Shown piece by piece: positions 17,744 to 24,943 of a DNA stretch of 27,535 bases. Within the stretch, counting starts at the first letter, position 1. Each line of letters opens with the position of its first letter. The translations under genes and the position numbers were made by a program. The notes under the pieces were generated by a model that worked only from the letters and a program-made list of their open reading frames with translations, did no database searches and was not told the DNA's origin. This DNA is from an uncultured Verrucomicrobiae bacterium (lineage in GTDB: Bacteria > Verrucomicrobiota > Verrucomicrobiia > Verrucomicrobiales > Akkermansiaceae), in contig CALGOH010000254.1 of the NCBI GenBank assembly GCA_937957985.1, forward strand, positions 1-27,535, in the 5' to 3' direction.

Positions 17744-17799
17744 AGGCCGGCCTTCCGGTGACGGGCGGGGGGCTGTGCATATCAATGCCCGCCACCGTC
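17742..17799. terminator. Palindromes between two convergent genes
   Basis: A perfect 14-base palindrome, GAAGGCCGGCCTTC (17742-17755), overlaps the TGA of the heme-c gene and can fold as a 5-bp stem with a CCGG loop. Farther on, GACGGGCGGG (17760-17769) can pair with CCCGCCACCGTC (17788-17799) with a small bulge. There is no T-tract. The 84-base gap separates convergent genes, so these are candidate bidirectional terminators. Confidence 0.35.
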
Positions 17800-17827
17800 C
17801 GGCCGGCGCTTCACCAAAGGGGAGGCG

Positions 17828-18262
17828 CTAGCGAAGGAACACCACCGCGATGGGCGAACCTTCGTGGACCGCGACGATCATGCACTTCTGCTTCTTGAAG
17901 TACTGCAGGCGGCGCCAGTCGATCGGCTTCGTTCCCTCGGCCTGGCGGAGGGTGACCTCCTCGGCGCGGAGCCAGTCGCCGTTGATCTCCAGAAACTCGT
18001 GCCACGAGACCAGGTTGCCCACGGGTCCATGGTCACCGATCTTCGACTGGTGCTCCTCGGGCATGTGGAGGACGGATCCATGCGGGAGCATCGTCCAGTT
18101 TTCGCCGTCGTGGAGGATGTCGGAGTAGATCGAGCTGTTGGTCGAGGACGTGTGGATCCGACCGGAGGCCGAGTCATTGCCAAGCGCGGGCGGAAGGTGC
18201 CCGAATGAGAGGAGTGTGGCGGCAAGCAGCCAACCACCGCGGGGGAAGCGGTTGATGTTCAT
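17828..18262 (-). CDS. Small exported protein of unknown function
   Basis: A 144-aa protein. The ATG at 18260-18262 begins a signal peptide (MNINRFPRGGWLLAATLLSF, cleavage probably near residue 28). The frame continues upstream for 25 codons, but that stretch is Pro/Ser-rich and not N-terminus-like. The mature part contains WTMLPHGSVLHMPEEH (residues 56-71), WHEFLEINGDWLRAEEVTL (87-105) and a C-terminal strand (IVAVHEGSPIAVVFLR). It has the look of a small SH3-like or beta-barrel periplasmic protein, but I recognise no family. Base composition is slightly lower in GC than the neighbours. No partner gene lies directly upstream on its strand; the cyclophilin is 251 bases away. Confidence 0.65.
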   Translation of the reverse strand: MNINRFPRGGWLLAATLLSFGHLPPALGNDSASGRIHTSSTNSSIYSDILHDGENWTMLPHGSVLHMPEEHQSKIGDHGPVGNLVSWHEFLEINGDWLRAEEVTLRQAEGTKPIDWRRLQYFKKQKCMIVAVHEGSPIAVVFLR

Positions 18263-18513
18263 GTGGGGGGAATTGGGGGGTGAATCGTCGAGGACCGGGG
18301 GAGGAAGCTCGACGGAAGGGATGACAAGCGAGACCACTCGGAAAATCCACCGGAGTTGATGACTCCTACGCGATCATGGAGGTCTCCCTTCGAAGTCGGA
18401 AGGTGCCGTAAGTCCCTCGTTTCCAGCAGGAAAGATACGTGCATCAGGCCCCTGGCGCCGACTTCGGAGCGGGGCGATGATGCTTCGGCTTTCTTAAGCA
18501 AGCTGCGACTTGC
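18263..18513. other. Largest gap: several small inverted repeats, no gene
   Basis: These 251 bases separate the small exported protein from the cyclophilin on the same strand. They show a perfect hairpin GGAGT-TGATG-ACTCC (18352-18366) and a 9-base inverted pair, CGAAGTCGG (18391-18399) and CCGACTTCG (18458-18466). The open frames crossing it have no signal, motif or family pattern. It should contain the promoter and leader of the small exported gene, and perhaps a structured leader or small RNA. Confidence 0.35.
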
Positions 18514-18514
18514 T
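18497..18514 (-). terminator. Short hairpin at the cyclophilin stop codon
   Basis: AGCAAG (18497-18502) pairs with CTTGCT (18509-18514) around a 6-base loop. The inner edge touches the cyclophilin TGA (18514-18516, minus strand). No T-run follows. It is a weak candidate on its own, noted because it matches the pattern at other unit ends. Confidence 0.3.
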
Positions 18515-19014
18515 CAGCGATCGAGGATCGAGTTCCAGTGCTCGACGTGGTCCTTCTGCGACTCGAGCAGCGGCTCGGCGTCGTCGTGGATCGTGCTCGC
18601 CCGGATGGCCTCACGCTGGGCGCGGCCGTTCGCCACGTCCTGTCCTTCGGTGACTTCACCGAACACCGCGTGCTTGCCGTCGAGGTGGGGGGTCGGGAGA
18701 TGGGTGATGAAGAACTGGGAGCCGTTGGTGTTCGGTCCGGCGTTTGCCATCGAGAAGATGCCGGGCTTGTCGTGCTTCAGGGCGGGGTTGATCTCGTCGG
18801 CGAACTTGTAGCCCGGGCCGCCACGGCCGGTGCCGGTCGGGTCGCCGCCCTGGATCATGAAATTGGCGATCACCCGGTGGAACGCGACGCCGTCGTAGTA
18901 GCCGCGCTTGGCGAGATTGAGGAAGTTCGCGCAGGTGATCGGCACGTCTGAGGCGAACAGCCTGCCCTTGATGTCGCCCTTGTCGGTGTGGATGGTGATC
19001 GTGATGTCGGCCAT
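18514..19014 (-). CDS. Cyclophilin-type peptidyl-prolyl cis-trans isomerase
   Basis: A cytoplasmic 166-aa cyclophilin with no signal peptide. Active-site blocks are present: FHRVIANFMIQGGDPTGTG (45-63, Arg47, Met53, Gln55), SMANAGPNTNGSQFFIT (88-104, with Gln100 and Phe102) and HLDGKHAVFGEV (110-121). The tryptophan that contacts cyclosporin in human cyclophilin A is His110 here, as in many bacterial members, so drug binding is probably weak while isomerase activity is expected. The C-terminus (AEPLLESQKDHVEHW) is a short helical extension after the core. It accelerates proline isomerisation during protein folding. It lies 47 bases downstream of the LamG-paralogue operon on the same strand, separated by a hairpin, and may be read through from it. 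Confidence 0.93.
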   Translation of the reverse strand: MADITITIHTDKGDIKGRLFASDVPITCANFLNLAKRGYYDGVAFHRVIANFMIQGGDPTGTGRGGPGYKFADEINPALKHDKPGIFSMANAGPNTNGSQFFITHLPTPHLDGKHAVFGEVTEGQDVANGRAQREAIRASTIHDDAEPLLESQKDHVEHWNSILDR

Positions 19015-19052
19015 GGAACGCAGGCTCCGTCAGCCCGGCGGCGATGGCAAAC

Positions 19053-19070
19053 CCGGAATCATCATTCCGG
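19053..19070 (-). terminator. Perfect hairpin over the stop of the last paralogue
   Basis: CCGGAAT (19053-19059) and ATTCCGG (19064-19070) form a 7-bp perfect stem with a 4-base loop (CATC). The TGA of the last paralogue (19062-19064, minus strand) falls in the loop and stem. Downstream on the minus strand comes GGGTTTGCC, a very short T-run. This is the likeliest end of the long operon, possibly leaky into the cyclophilin gene. Confidence 0.45.
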
Positions 19071-20468
19071 TATTCCGCGCGGGTAGATGTTGAATTCCAG
19101 CCGGCTGAAGGAATCGAGGTCGAAGCGTGCCTCGCCGAAGGTCTGGGAGCGGCCGACGAGTTCGCCGTCCTCGAGTCCGACGAGCTGGAAGGTGACGCGG
19201 CCGCCGTCCGAGAACCAGGCGCGGATGTCGCCCTGGCGCCGGATCGGTTCCCAGCGCAATTCGGGGTTGGCCGCCTCCTCGGCGGTCCGCAGCGCGAAGC
19301 TGCGCAGCCGGGACACGGGAAGCTTCAGTTCCTTGAAGGACGTCTTGAGACGCACCATGCCATCGCCGATCCCGAGGATCTCGCCATCGACTCGGTCGCC
19401 GTTGCGGAGCTGGATGCCCGGAAGCTCCTCCTCCTCGACGGCCTCCTCGAGGTCCTCGGGCTCGTCGAAATTCATGTTCTGGAGCTGGAACATCCGGTTG
19501 CGGATCTGCGCGCCCTCCTGGCCCCACTCGCCTTCCACCAGGCCGTCCCAGGTGGTGATCATGATGCGGGAGATCCGCGTGCCGTTCGCGTGGTCCGCCA
19601 GGAAGTGAATGTACGACCCCATGCCGTCCGGCGACGGCGCGCCCTCCTGCCAGTCGTCGATCACGCGGCCGTCGATCATCAGCCGGATCCTGCCGGTCTT
19701 GAGATCCTGGAGGATCTCGAAGCGGATCTTCTCGTGATCGGTGAACTCGCGGATGCCGCCGGAGCTCCCGATCGTCGAGGAGTCGCCGGCGTTCTTCTTG
19801 CGGAGGTAGGCGTATTGGCTCTGGCAGACCAGTTCGTAGCCGTTGTTCATTCGGTCGGGGTTCTCGTCGTCGGCGTGGAGAAAGAGCCGGAAGCGGGCGT
19901 TCTCGCGCCAGGAGATGTCGAAGGCGACCCGGATCCGCTCGTGCTGGCCGATGTCGCGCCCGATGCTCGAGCCGCGCCGGCAGACGAGGCTGTTGGACTC
20001 GAACTCCCATCCGCCGTCGATGGACTGCACCCAGCCATCGAGATTCGCGGGGCCCACGTAGATCGGGTCAGGCCGGTCCTCGATGCGGAGGGCATCGACC
20101 ATGTCGCGGCGGAAGGTCAGCTCGCCGGCGAAGCTGGTCAGCAGCCCGATCTCGGTGTCGGTCACCTTGGTGAGGCAGCCGCTCAGCTCGTCGCCGTTGG
20201 TCAGGGTCACCTCCGCGATGTGATTGCCCTCGGGAAGGTTGAGGGTGGCGGCGGGCGGGATCCGCACTTCGTTCAGCGGGTCGATGCGGAAGCGCTCGGC
20301 ACCGGCGAAGGCGTCGGATTCCCAGCCGACCGAGGCGCCGTCGAAGCCGGTGAGGCGGCCGTGGAGTTCGTCGCCGTTGTCGAAACGCAGCGTCATCTCG
20401 TCGTCGGCCGGCGCCGCCGGAGCCAGCGTGCCGAGCAGGATCGCGATGGAAAACGGGAGGTGCTTCAT
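19062..20468 (-). CDS. Exported beta-repeat/LamG-like protein, paralogue 3
   Basis: A 468-aa exported protein, the last of three tandem paralogues. The signal peptide is MKHLPFSIAILLGTLAPAAP. Two beta repeats follow at 25-71 (LRFDNGDELHGRLTGFDG) and 85-130 (LTNGDELSGCLTKVTDTE, then SFAGELTFRRDMVDALRI). A concanavalin/LamG-like middle domain spans about 135-310 (WVQSIDGGWEF; RLMIDGRVIDDW). Two more repeats are at 351-394 (LRNGDRVDGEILGIGDG) and 414-461. An acidic linker (DEPEDLEEAVEEEE, 335-348) precedes the last pair. The repeats resemble SHD1/Sm-like small barrels (inference). The ATG at 20466-20468 overlaps the upstream stop (ATGA) with GGAAG just before it; the open frame farther upstream is a shadow of paralogue 2. 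No catalytic residues are evident. It may bind glycan or protein at the cell surface. Confidence 0.82.
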   Translation of the reverse strand: MKHLPFSIAILLGTLAPAAPADDEMTLRFDNGDELHGRLTGFDGASVGWESDAFAGAERFRIDPLNEVRIPPAATLNLPEGNHIAEVTLTNGDELSGCLTKVTDTEIGLLTSFAGELTFRRDMVDALRIEDRPDPIYVGPANLDGWVQSIDGGWEFESNSLVCRRGSSIGRDIGQHERIRVAFDISWRENARFRLFLHADDENPDRMNNGYELVCQSQYAYLRKKNAGDSSTIGSSGGIREFTDHEKIRFEILQDLKTGRIRLMIDGRVIDDWQEGAPSPDGMGSYIHFLADHANGTRISRIMITTWDGLVEGEWGQEGAQIRNRMFQLQNMNFDEPEDLEEAVEEEELPGIQLRNGDRVDGEILGIGDGMVRLKTSFKELKLPVSRLRSFALRTAEEAANPELRWEPIRRQGDIRAWFSDGGRVTFQLVGLEDGELVGRSQTFGEARFDLDSFSRLEFNIYPRGIPE

Positions 20469-21805
20469 GGCTCTTCCTTGTCGTCCGTTGTTCCGGTCTT
20501 GCGGCGGTCGAGCGACGCGATGGCGGCCCGGTCGATCGTGAGGCGGCCGAGCAGGGGATGCTCGAGGAAAATGTGCTGCTGGTCGAAGCGGCCGCTCGCG
20601 GCGCTGAGCTGGCCGCCGCCTCCGAGTCCGAAGTAGAGCGGGGAGGTGTCGGCCTTGCCGTTCGTCCCGGCGAAGAAGATCGTCGAGATTCCGTTGACCG
20701 GGATCTCCATCGGATCGTCGAGATGGGGTGACTGGAAGAGCACGACCTTGTCGCCCTTGGTCACCTCCAGCTTGCCGATGGCGGTCTCGAGCAGCGAGCC
20801 TCCGAAGCGCTGGCCGTCGTGGTCGATCACCGCATCGGACTTCGCGTCGCCGCGGTCCTCGCTCTTGTGGCGGTCGCCCGAGGCATCCCACTGCCGCACC
20901 TCGATCCGGGAAACCACGTGGCCCTCGTCGGCTTTGGTGCCGCTCTCGAAGACGATGCCGTTCGCCTCGGGGACGTCGTCGAGCTGGTCGGGGAAGCGGC
21001 CCTCGAGTTCGCCGTCGAGGTAGAGATACAGCATCCGGGACGGGCGATCGACGCGCACCTCGATGTCCACGCTGCGGTTGGCGAAGCTTTCCGGCCCGCG
21101 GTTCACGACGCCGAGGGCGTGGTAGGAGGTCTGCCCGGTGCTCTGGCGTTTCAGCTCGAAGCCGGCGGTGTTGAACTGGAGGTAGTAGCGGTCGAGCTGC
21201 CCGCCCGAGCCCTTGTCGGGATCGGAGCAGAAGAAGACCTTGAAGGCCGGACGCTGCGACCACTTGAGGCGGAACGACAGCGAGAACGAGGAGGGCAGTT
21301 GCTTGACCGCCCGCCCGACGTGGCCGGTGTCGGCCGAGACCAGCGCGTCGTTCGAGATGGACCAGTCGCCGTCGCTGCGGACCCAGTCGTCCTCGTTGCC
21401 GATCCCGGCGAGGATGAGCCGGTGCGGACGAATGCCGAGCTGCATGCGGTCGACGACCTCGCGCGAGAACGTGAGGTCGCCGGCGAAGGTCGTGCGCACC
21501 TTGATGTCCTCCGCATCGATCGCGATCAGGTCGCAGGGCAGGACGTCGCCGTTGATGAGCTGCACGCGCGCGTCGTGGTCCGCGACGGTCGGCGAGGACT
21601 TCGAGAAATCGACGCGCCGGATCTGCTCGGGAAGGATCTCGAGCGGATCGACCGCGACGTCCGCGTGCATCGTCAGGCTGCCGTCGGCCGCCATCGACAC
21701 GATCTCGCCGGAAAGCCTTCCGCCATCCGCCAGGCGGAGCTGGTCGCCGCGCGCGATGCCGGCCGCGATCAACGCGGCGGCGGTTGTTAGAAGTCGTCGT
21801 CCCAT
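20465..21805 (-). CDS. Exported beta-repeat/LamG-like protein, paralogue 2
   Basis: A 446-aa exported protein, middle member of the trio. The signal peptide is MGRRLLTTAAALIAAGIARG. Beta repeats lie at 21-66 (LRLADGGRLSGEIVSMAA) and 79-124 (LINGDVLPCDLIAIDAED, then TTFAGDLTFSREVVDRMQL). A LamG-like domain spans about 135-308 (WVRSDGDWSISNDALVSA; LYLYLDGELEGRFP), and two more diverged repeats occupy 324-378 and 386-433 (HPLLGRLTIDRAAIASLD). The phrase FAG-LTF-R--V is shared almost word for word with paralogue 3, showing common descent. The C-terminal pair has a Gly-rich loop (YFGLGGGGQ) not seen in the others. The start overlaps the end of paralogue 1 by 19 bases and the stop overlaps paralogue 3 by 4. 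Function unknown. Confidence 0.82.
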   Translation of the reverse strand: MGRRLLTTAAALIAAGIARGDQLRLADGGRLSGEIVSMAADGSLTMHADVAVDPLEILPEQIRRVDFSKSSPTVADHDARVQLINGDVLPCDLIAIDAEDIKVRTTFAGDLTFSREVVDRMQLGIRPHRLILAGIGNEDDWVRSDGDWSISNDALVSADTGHVGRAVKQLPSSFSLSFRLKWSQRPAFKVFFCSDPDKGSGGQLDRYYLQFNTAGFELKRQSTGQTSYHALGVVNRGPESFANRSVDIEVRVDRPSRMLYLYLDGELEGRFPDQLDDVPEANGIVFESGTKADEGHVVSRIEVRQWDASGDRHKSEDRGDAKSDAVIDHDGQRFGGSLLETAIGKLEVTKGDKVVLFQSPHLDDPMEIPVNGISTIFFAGTNGKADTSPLYFGLGGGGQLSAASGRFDQQHIFLEHPLLGRLTIDRAAIASLDRRKTGTTDDKEEP

Positions 21806-23343
21806 GCGTCAAGAAAGCTGCCGCCTTCGCGGAATTCGAGGATCACCGCGCTGTCGAGCGAGAGGGTGAGGTCTCCGAGGAGCTTCGACTTCATCGTCAT
21901 CGATCCGTCCCTGGTGACACCCGGCACGCCGCTGACGAGGCCCACCGGCTGGAAGTGCACCCGCACGCGGTCGCCGCTGGCGGCTTCCTGCTCGCGCAGC
22001 GAGTCGGTGGCGAAGCGGATGTCGGCGATCTCCTCGATCGGGATGACCAGCGGGGCGTACTTGCCCTCCAGGGTGAGCCGGCCGTCGGTGATCGAGACGA
22101 CGCGGCCGGAGACGCGGTCGGTGCCGTTGGTGAGCAGGACCACGTCGCGATCCTCGCTCTCGAGGCTGCGCGCCGCGTCCGGCATGCCGTTCCACTCGGC
22201 GACGACGATGTCGGAAATCCTCAGCGGGCTGTCCGGCGTGTCGATCCGGAAGCCGAGCCCGGTGCCCGGCTGCCAGGCGTCCTCGTCGTCGGGATCGACC
22301 GGATCGATCTGCCACTGCATCGAGAACTCGCCATTGACGAACAGCGAGATGAAGCCGTCCTCGAGGTCCGTCCTCAGCTCGAAGTCCGCCTCGCCGGAAT
22401 CCTCGATCTGCAGGCTGCGGTTGGAGGCGCGCAGGGAGTCGACGAAGGGCTCGCCGTCCTTGTTGTAGCCGCACTGGTAGAGGTTCACGTAGTTGCCGCG
22501 CAGGGTCATCACCAGCGAGCTGCCGAAGTAGTCGGTGAGGCCGCTGCTGCTGGAAACGATCCGGCGCACCCGCTGCTGCTCGTCGTCCTCCTCCTTCTTC
22601 TCCACCGGCGGGCGCGGGGCGAAGTCGGCGTGGAAGCCGATCGAGACCGGCGAGCGTCCGCGCCAGTCGAGATGGAAACGGAAGATCGACCGGGCCGGCA
22701 TGCCCGCGTCGAGCAGCAGCGCATCCTCGCTCTTCACGTGATACCAACGGGACCCGAGGTGGCGCCACGGTGCCGACTCCTCCTCGTCCTCCCCGGTCGC
22801 TTCTTCGACGTCCTCTGCCTCCTCGGCGTCGTCGGGCTCCTCGGCGTCGCGGGCCTCGGCGGCCTCCTCCTCGTCCGGCTTCGGTTCCGAGCCGTCGTCG
22901 AAACGCCACTCGTCCGCCCGGAACGGGCCGGCATAGACGAGGCGTCCGCCGAAGGGGTTCGGCGAAACGCGCCGGACCGCGTCGCGCGGGATCACCAGCG
23001 ACCCGGCCACCGCGCTGTCGATCGTGAGGTTGTCGGCATCGAGTCCGGTGATGGTCGCCGGGATCCGGTCGCCGTTGACCAGCTCGATGTGCGAGGTCGA
23101 GGCGTCGATCGTCTGGCTGTCCGCGCCGCGCAGGATGATCTGCCGGATCTTGTCGGTGCGGAATTCCATCGGGCCCACGCCGTCGTCGCGCTCCCAGCGC
23201 AGCACGCCGTCGCGGTCGATGCCTCCGAAGCGGCCTTCCAGTTCACCATTGGTCAGGCGCAGCAGGTCCGGCGGGGCGTCCCCGGCGGTTGCGGACAGGG
23301 TGAGCAGGGCGCCGAAGAGCAGGGCGGGGGTGTGCGGGGTCAT
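21787..23343 (-). CDS. Exported beta-repeat/LamG-like protein, paralogue 1, with acidic insert
   Basis: A 518-aa exported protein, the first and longest of the trio. The signal peptide is about residues 1-20 (MTPHTPALLFGALLTLSATA). Repeats are at 27-73 (LLRLTNGELEGRFGGIDRDG) and 85-127 (IELVNGDRIPATITGLDADN). A strongly acidic, low-complexity insert of about 35 residues (about 156-190) and a LamG-like domain (about 192-384; FISLFVNGEFSMQW) follow. The closing repeats are at 401-446 (VLLTNGTDRVSGRVVSITDG) and 459-505. The acidic insert is unique to this copy and may bind calcium or act as a flexible spacer (inference). The ATG at 23341-23343 overlaps the toroid gene's stop (ATGA). The frame runs on upstream for 48 codons, but the signal peptide fixes this start. 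Confidence 0.82.
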   Translation of the reverse strand: MTPHTPALLFGALLTLSATAGDAPPDLLRLTNGELEGRFGGIDRDGVLRWERDDGVGPMEFRTDKIRQIILRGADSQTIDASTSHIELVNGDRIPATITGLDADNLTIDSAVAGSLVIPRDAVRRVSPNPFGGRLVYAGPFRADEWRFDDGSEPKPDEEEAAEARDAEEPDDAEEAEDVEEATGEDEEESAPWRHLGSRWYHVKSEDALLLDAGMPARSIFRFHLDWRGRSPVSIGFHADFAPRPPVEKKEEDDEQQRVRRIVSSSSGLTDYFGSSLVMTLRGNYVNLYQCGYNKDGEPFVDSLRASNRSLQIEDSGEADFELRTDLEDGFISLFVNGEFSMQWQIDPVDPDDEDAWQPGTGLGFRIDTPDSPLRISDIVVAEWNGMPDAARSLESEDRDVVLLTNGTDRVSGRVVSITDGRLTLEGKYAPLVIPIEEIADIRFATDSLREQEAASGDRVRVHFQPVGLVSGVPGVTRDGSMTMKSKLLGDLTLSLDSAVILEFREGGSFLDAWDDDF

Positions 23344-24329
23344 TTCTCGTAGATGGGGAGGAAACGATAGTTCAAGGCGAGCGAGAGCAGCGAGCTGGCG
23401 GTGTTGAAGGATTCGCCCTTGTTGCCGGGCCATGATCCGTCGGGACGCTGGATGGTCGAAAGGTAGCGCAGGTTCTTCTGGTTCCACTCGTCCCAGGCCG
23501 CGTCGTCGGCGTGGAAGAGCGCCTGCGACATGTAGTATTCGAAATAGTAGGGGTAGTTGCGGTCGCGGTAGCTCAGGTTCTTGCGCAGGTATTCCACGCT
23601 GCTGGCGAAGCCCTTGCCGTCCTTCTCCTTGGCCAGGGCGAGGCAGGTGACGCCGATCGCGGTGAGGGTCGGCTTGCTGCCGCCGGCCGAGGTGTAGCCG
23701 TAGCCGCCGTCGCCGCCACGACAGCGGGACATGTAGGCGAGGCCCTTCTTGATCGCCTCGTCGGGCACCGGGATGCCGGCGTTGCGCGCGCCGAGCAGGG
23801 CGACGAGCTGGCAGCCGGAGACGGTGGTGTCGGCGTCGCGGGCGTCGGGCGTGTAGCGCCAGGCGCCGGACGGGTTGCGCTCCTGGGCGCTGAGGATGAG
23901 GTCGACCGCCTGCCGCAGCGCCGGGGCGAGCTTCGGATCATCGACCGCGCCGTAGGCTTCCGCGAGGGCGAGGGTGGCGAAACCGTGGTTGTACATCGAG
24001 GAGCCGATGTAGCCGTTGCTCTCGCGCTGCCGCGACAGGATGTAGCCGAGGCCCTTGCGGATGACGTCGCTGTATTCGCCGTGGTTGGGGTCCTCGCCGT
24101 GGGCGAGGAAGGCGATGACCGCAAGACCGACCACGCCGGGTTCGCCGCCCATGCGGTCGCTCCACGCGCCCTCGGCGTTCTGGCTGCGGGCGAGGTAGGC
24201 GAGGCCGCGTTCGTAGACGGTCTCGAGCTGCGCCGGGATCGGGTCGTCCGGCCGGCGCGGCAGGTCCTGCGCCGGTGCCGGGGCCAGCATCGCCAGGATG
24301 GCGGCCGAATGGATGAGCAGGCGCCTCAT
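23340..24329 (-). CDS. Exported alpha/alpha-toroid protein (prenyltransferase/squalene-oxidase repeats)
   Basis: A 329-aa exported protein with a signal peptide (MRRLLIHSAAILAMLAPAPAQ) and a chain of QW-like repeats of the squalene cyclase/prenyltransferase superfamily: GAWSDRMGGEPGVVGLAV (54-71), GYIGSSMYNHGFATLALA (106-123), GAWRYTPDARDADTTVSG (155-172), GGYGYTSAGGSKPTLTAI (208-225) and GSWPGNKGESFNTASSLL (298-315). The place of the cyclases' catalytic DxDD is D165-A-D-T, so the second acidic pair is broken. The protein is also about half the length of squalene-hopene cyclases (around 630 aa). Export, size and motif loss argue against triterpene cyclisation and for a binding toroid, as in other exported members. 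The ATG at 24327-24329 overlaps the upstream stop, with GAGGAG about 11 bases before it. Confidence 0.85.
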   Translation of the reverse strand: MRRLLIHSAAILAMLAPAPAQDLPRRPDDPIPAQLETVYERGLAYLARSQNAEGAWSDRMGGEPGVVGLAVIAFLAHGEDPNHGEYSDVIRKGLGYILSRQRESNGYIGSSMYNHGFATLALAEAYGAVDDPKLAPALRQAVDLILSAQERNPSGAWRYTPDARDADTTVSGCQLVALLGARNAGIPVPDEAIKKGLAYMSRCRGGDGGYGYTSAGGSKPTLTAIGVTCLALAKEKDGKGFASSVEYLRKNLSYRDRNYPYYFEYYMSQALFHADDAAWDEWNQKNLRYLSTIQRPDGSWPGNKGESFNTASSLLSLALNYRFLPIYEK

Positions 24330-24943
24330 TTTCGCAGCATCTCCTCGGCACCGCGGTTGTAGGCCCGCAGGGCGTCGCCGAACTCGGCGGGCAGACCCTT
24401 GCCGGCCTTTCCCGCGCCCTTCGGCACCCGCCGCTCGACCACGCGACCCTCGTTGGAGCCCTCGATGTCCTTGTTTCCGGTGTCGGAATCCCCGGTCATG
24501 CCCTCGCCGCCCTGGTCGCCCGGCTTCTGGCCCTTGCCTTCCTGTCCGCCGGGCTGCTTGCCCATCATGCGCTCGAGCATGTCCATCATCGCCCCGCCGG
24601 CGCTGTCGCCGCCGCCCGAGCACTGCTTCTGGCGCTCCTTCGCCGCCTCGTAGATCTTCTCGATCACGTCGGTCTGGGCAGCGATCGTCACGCCGTCGGT
24701 CTGGTGCTCGTAAAGTCGCTCGCTGGCCTCGTCCATCGCCTCCTCGACCTCGCGGAAGAGTTCGATGACCTTCGGCTGCGTCTGCTCGATGGTGAGCTGC
24801 TGGACGTCCGCCGCGAGTTCGTCCTGGCGGTCGGAAAGCTTCACCGAGCCGGTCTGGTGGCGGCTGATCTTCTCGGCCAGTTCGGGGTCGTCGGCGGACC
24901 AGGCGATGGCGGGTGCGAGCAGCAGGGCGATGGCGGTTCTCAT
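24326..24943 (-). CDS. Exported helical protein with a Gly-rich linker
   Basis: A 205-aa protein with a signal peptide (MRTAIALLLAPAIAWSA). A charged helical segment (about 20-105; SDRQDELAADVQQLTIEQ) is followed by a Cys (QKQCSGGG, about 106), a low-complexity Gly/Gln/Lys/Asp linker (about 108-160) and a conserved-looking C-terminus (RVVERRVPKGAGKAGKG, then LPAEFGDALRAYNRGAEEML). The LP-x-E-(F/Y)-x-x-A-L-x-x-Y-(F/N)-R pattern at the end resembles the last segment of small proteins encoded after DUF4175-like genes in this phylum (recalled pattern, not searched). A good Shine-Dalgarno (GGAGG, 7 bases upstream) precedes the ATG at 24941-24943, which also overlaps the upstream stop. It probably works outside the membrane beside the DUF4175-like protein. 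Confidence 0.75.
   Translation of the reverse strand: MRTAIALLLAPAIAWSADDPELAEKISRHQTGSVKLSDRQDELAADVQQLTIEQTQPKVIELFREVEEAMDEASERLYEHQTDGVTIAAQTDVIEKIYEAAKERQKQCSGGGDSAGGAMMDMLERMMGKQPGGQEGKGQKPGDQGGEGMTGDSDTGNKDIEGSNEGRVVERRVPKGAGKAGKGLPAEFGDALRAYNRGAEEMLRK

Noticed and set aside
18259..18811. Open frames in the gap before the cyclophilin (80 codons minus, 151 codons plus)
   Set aside because: No signal peptide, domain or coupling. The plus frame runs into the cyclophilin antisense, and composition is Ser/Arg/Pro-rich like other shadows.
20469..21812. N-terminal extension joining paralogue 3 to a longer protein of 916 residues
   Set aside because: The extension is Arg/Pro-rich and lies out of frame over paralogue 2. 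The true start is the signal peptide ATG at 20466-20468 overlapping the upstream stop.
21784..23352. 522-codon plus-strand frame opposite paralogue 1
   Set aside because: Antisense shadow of a gene with a signal peptide, repeats and operon overlaps; its composition is Val/Leu/Arg/Gly-rich without motifs.
23340..24329. Squalene-hopene cyclase for a hopanoid pathway with the gene at 11948-12841
   Set aside because: Too short, exported and lacking DxDD; the similarity is limited to the repeat fold.
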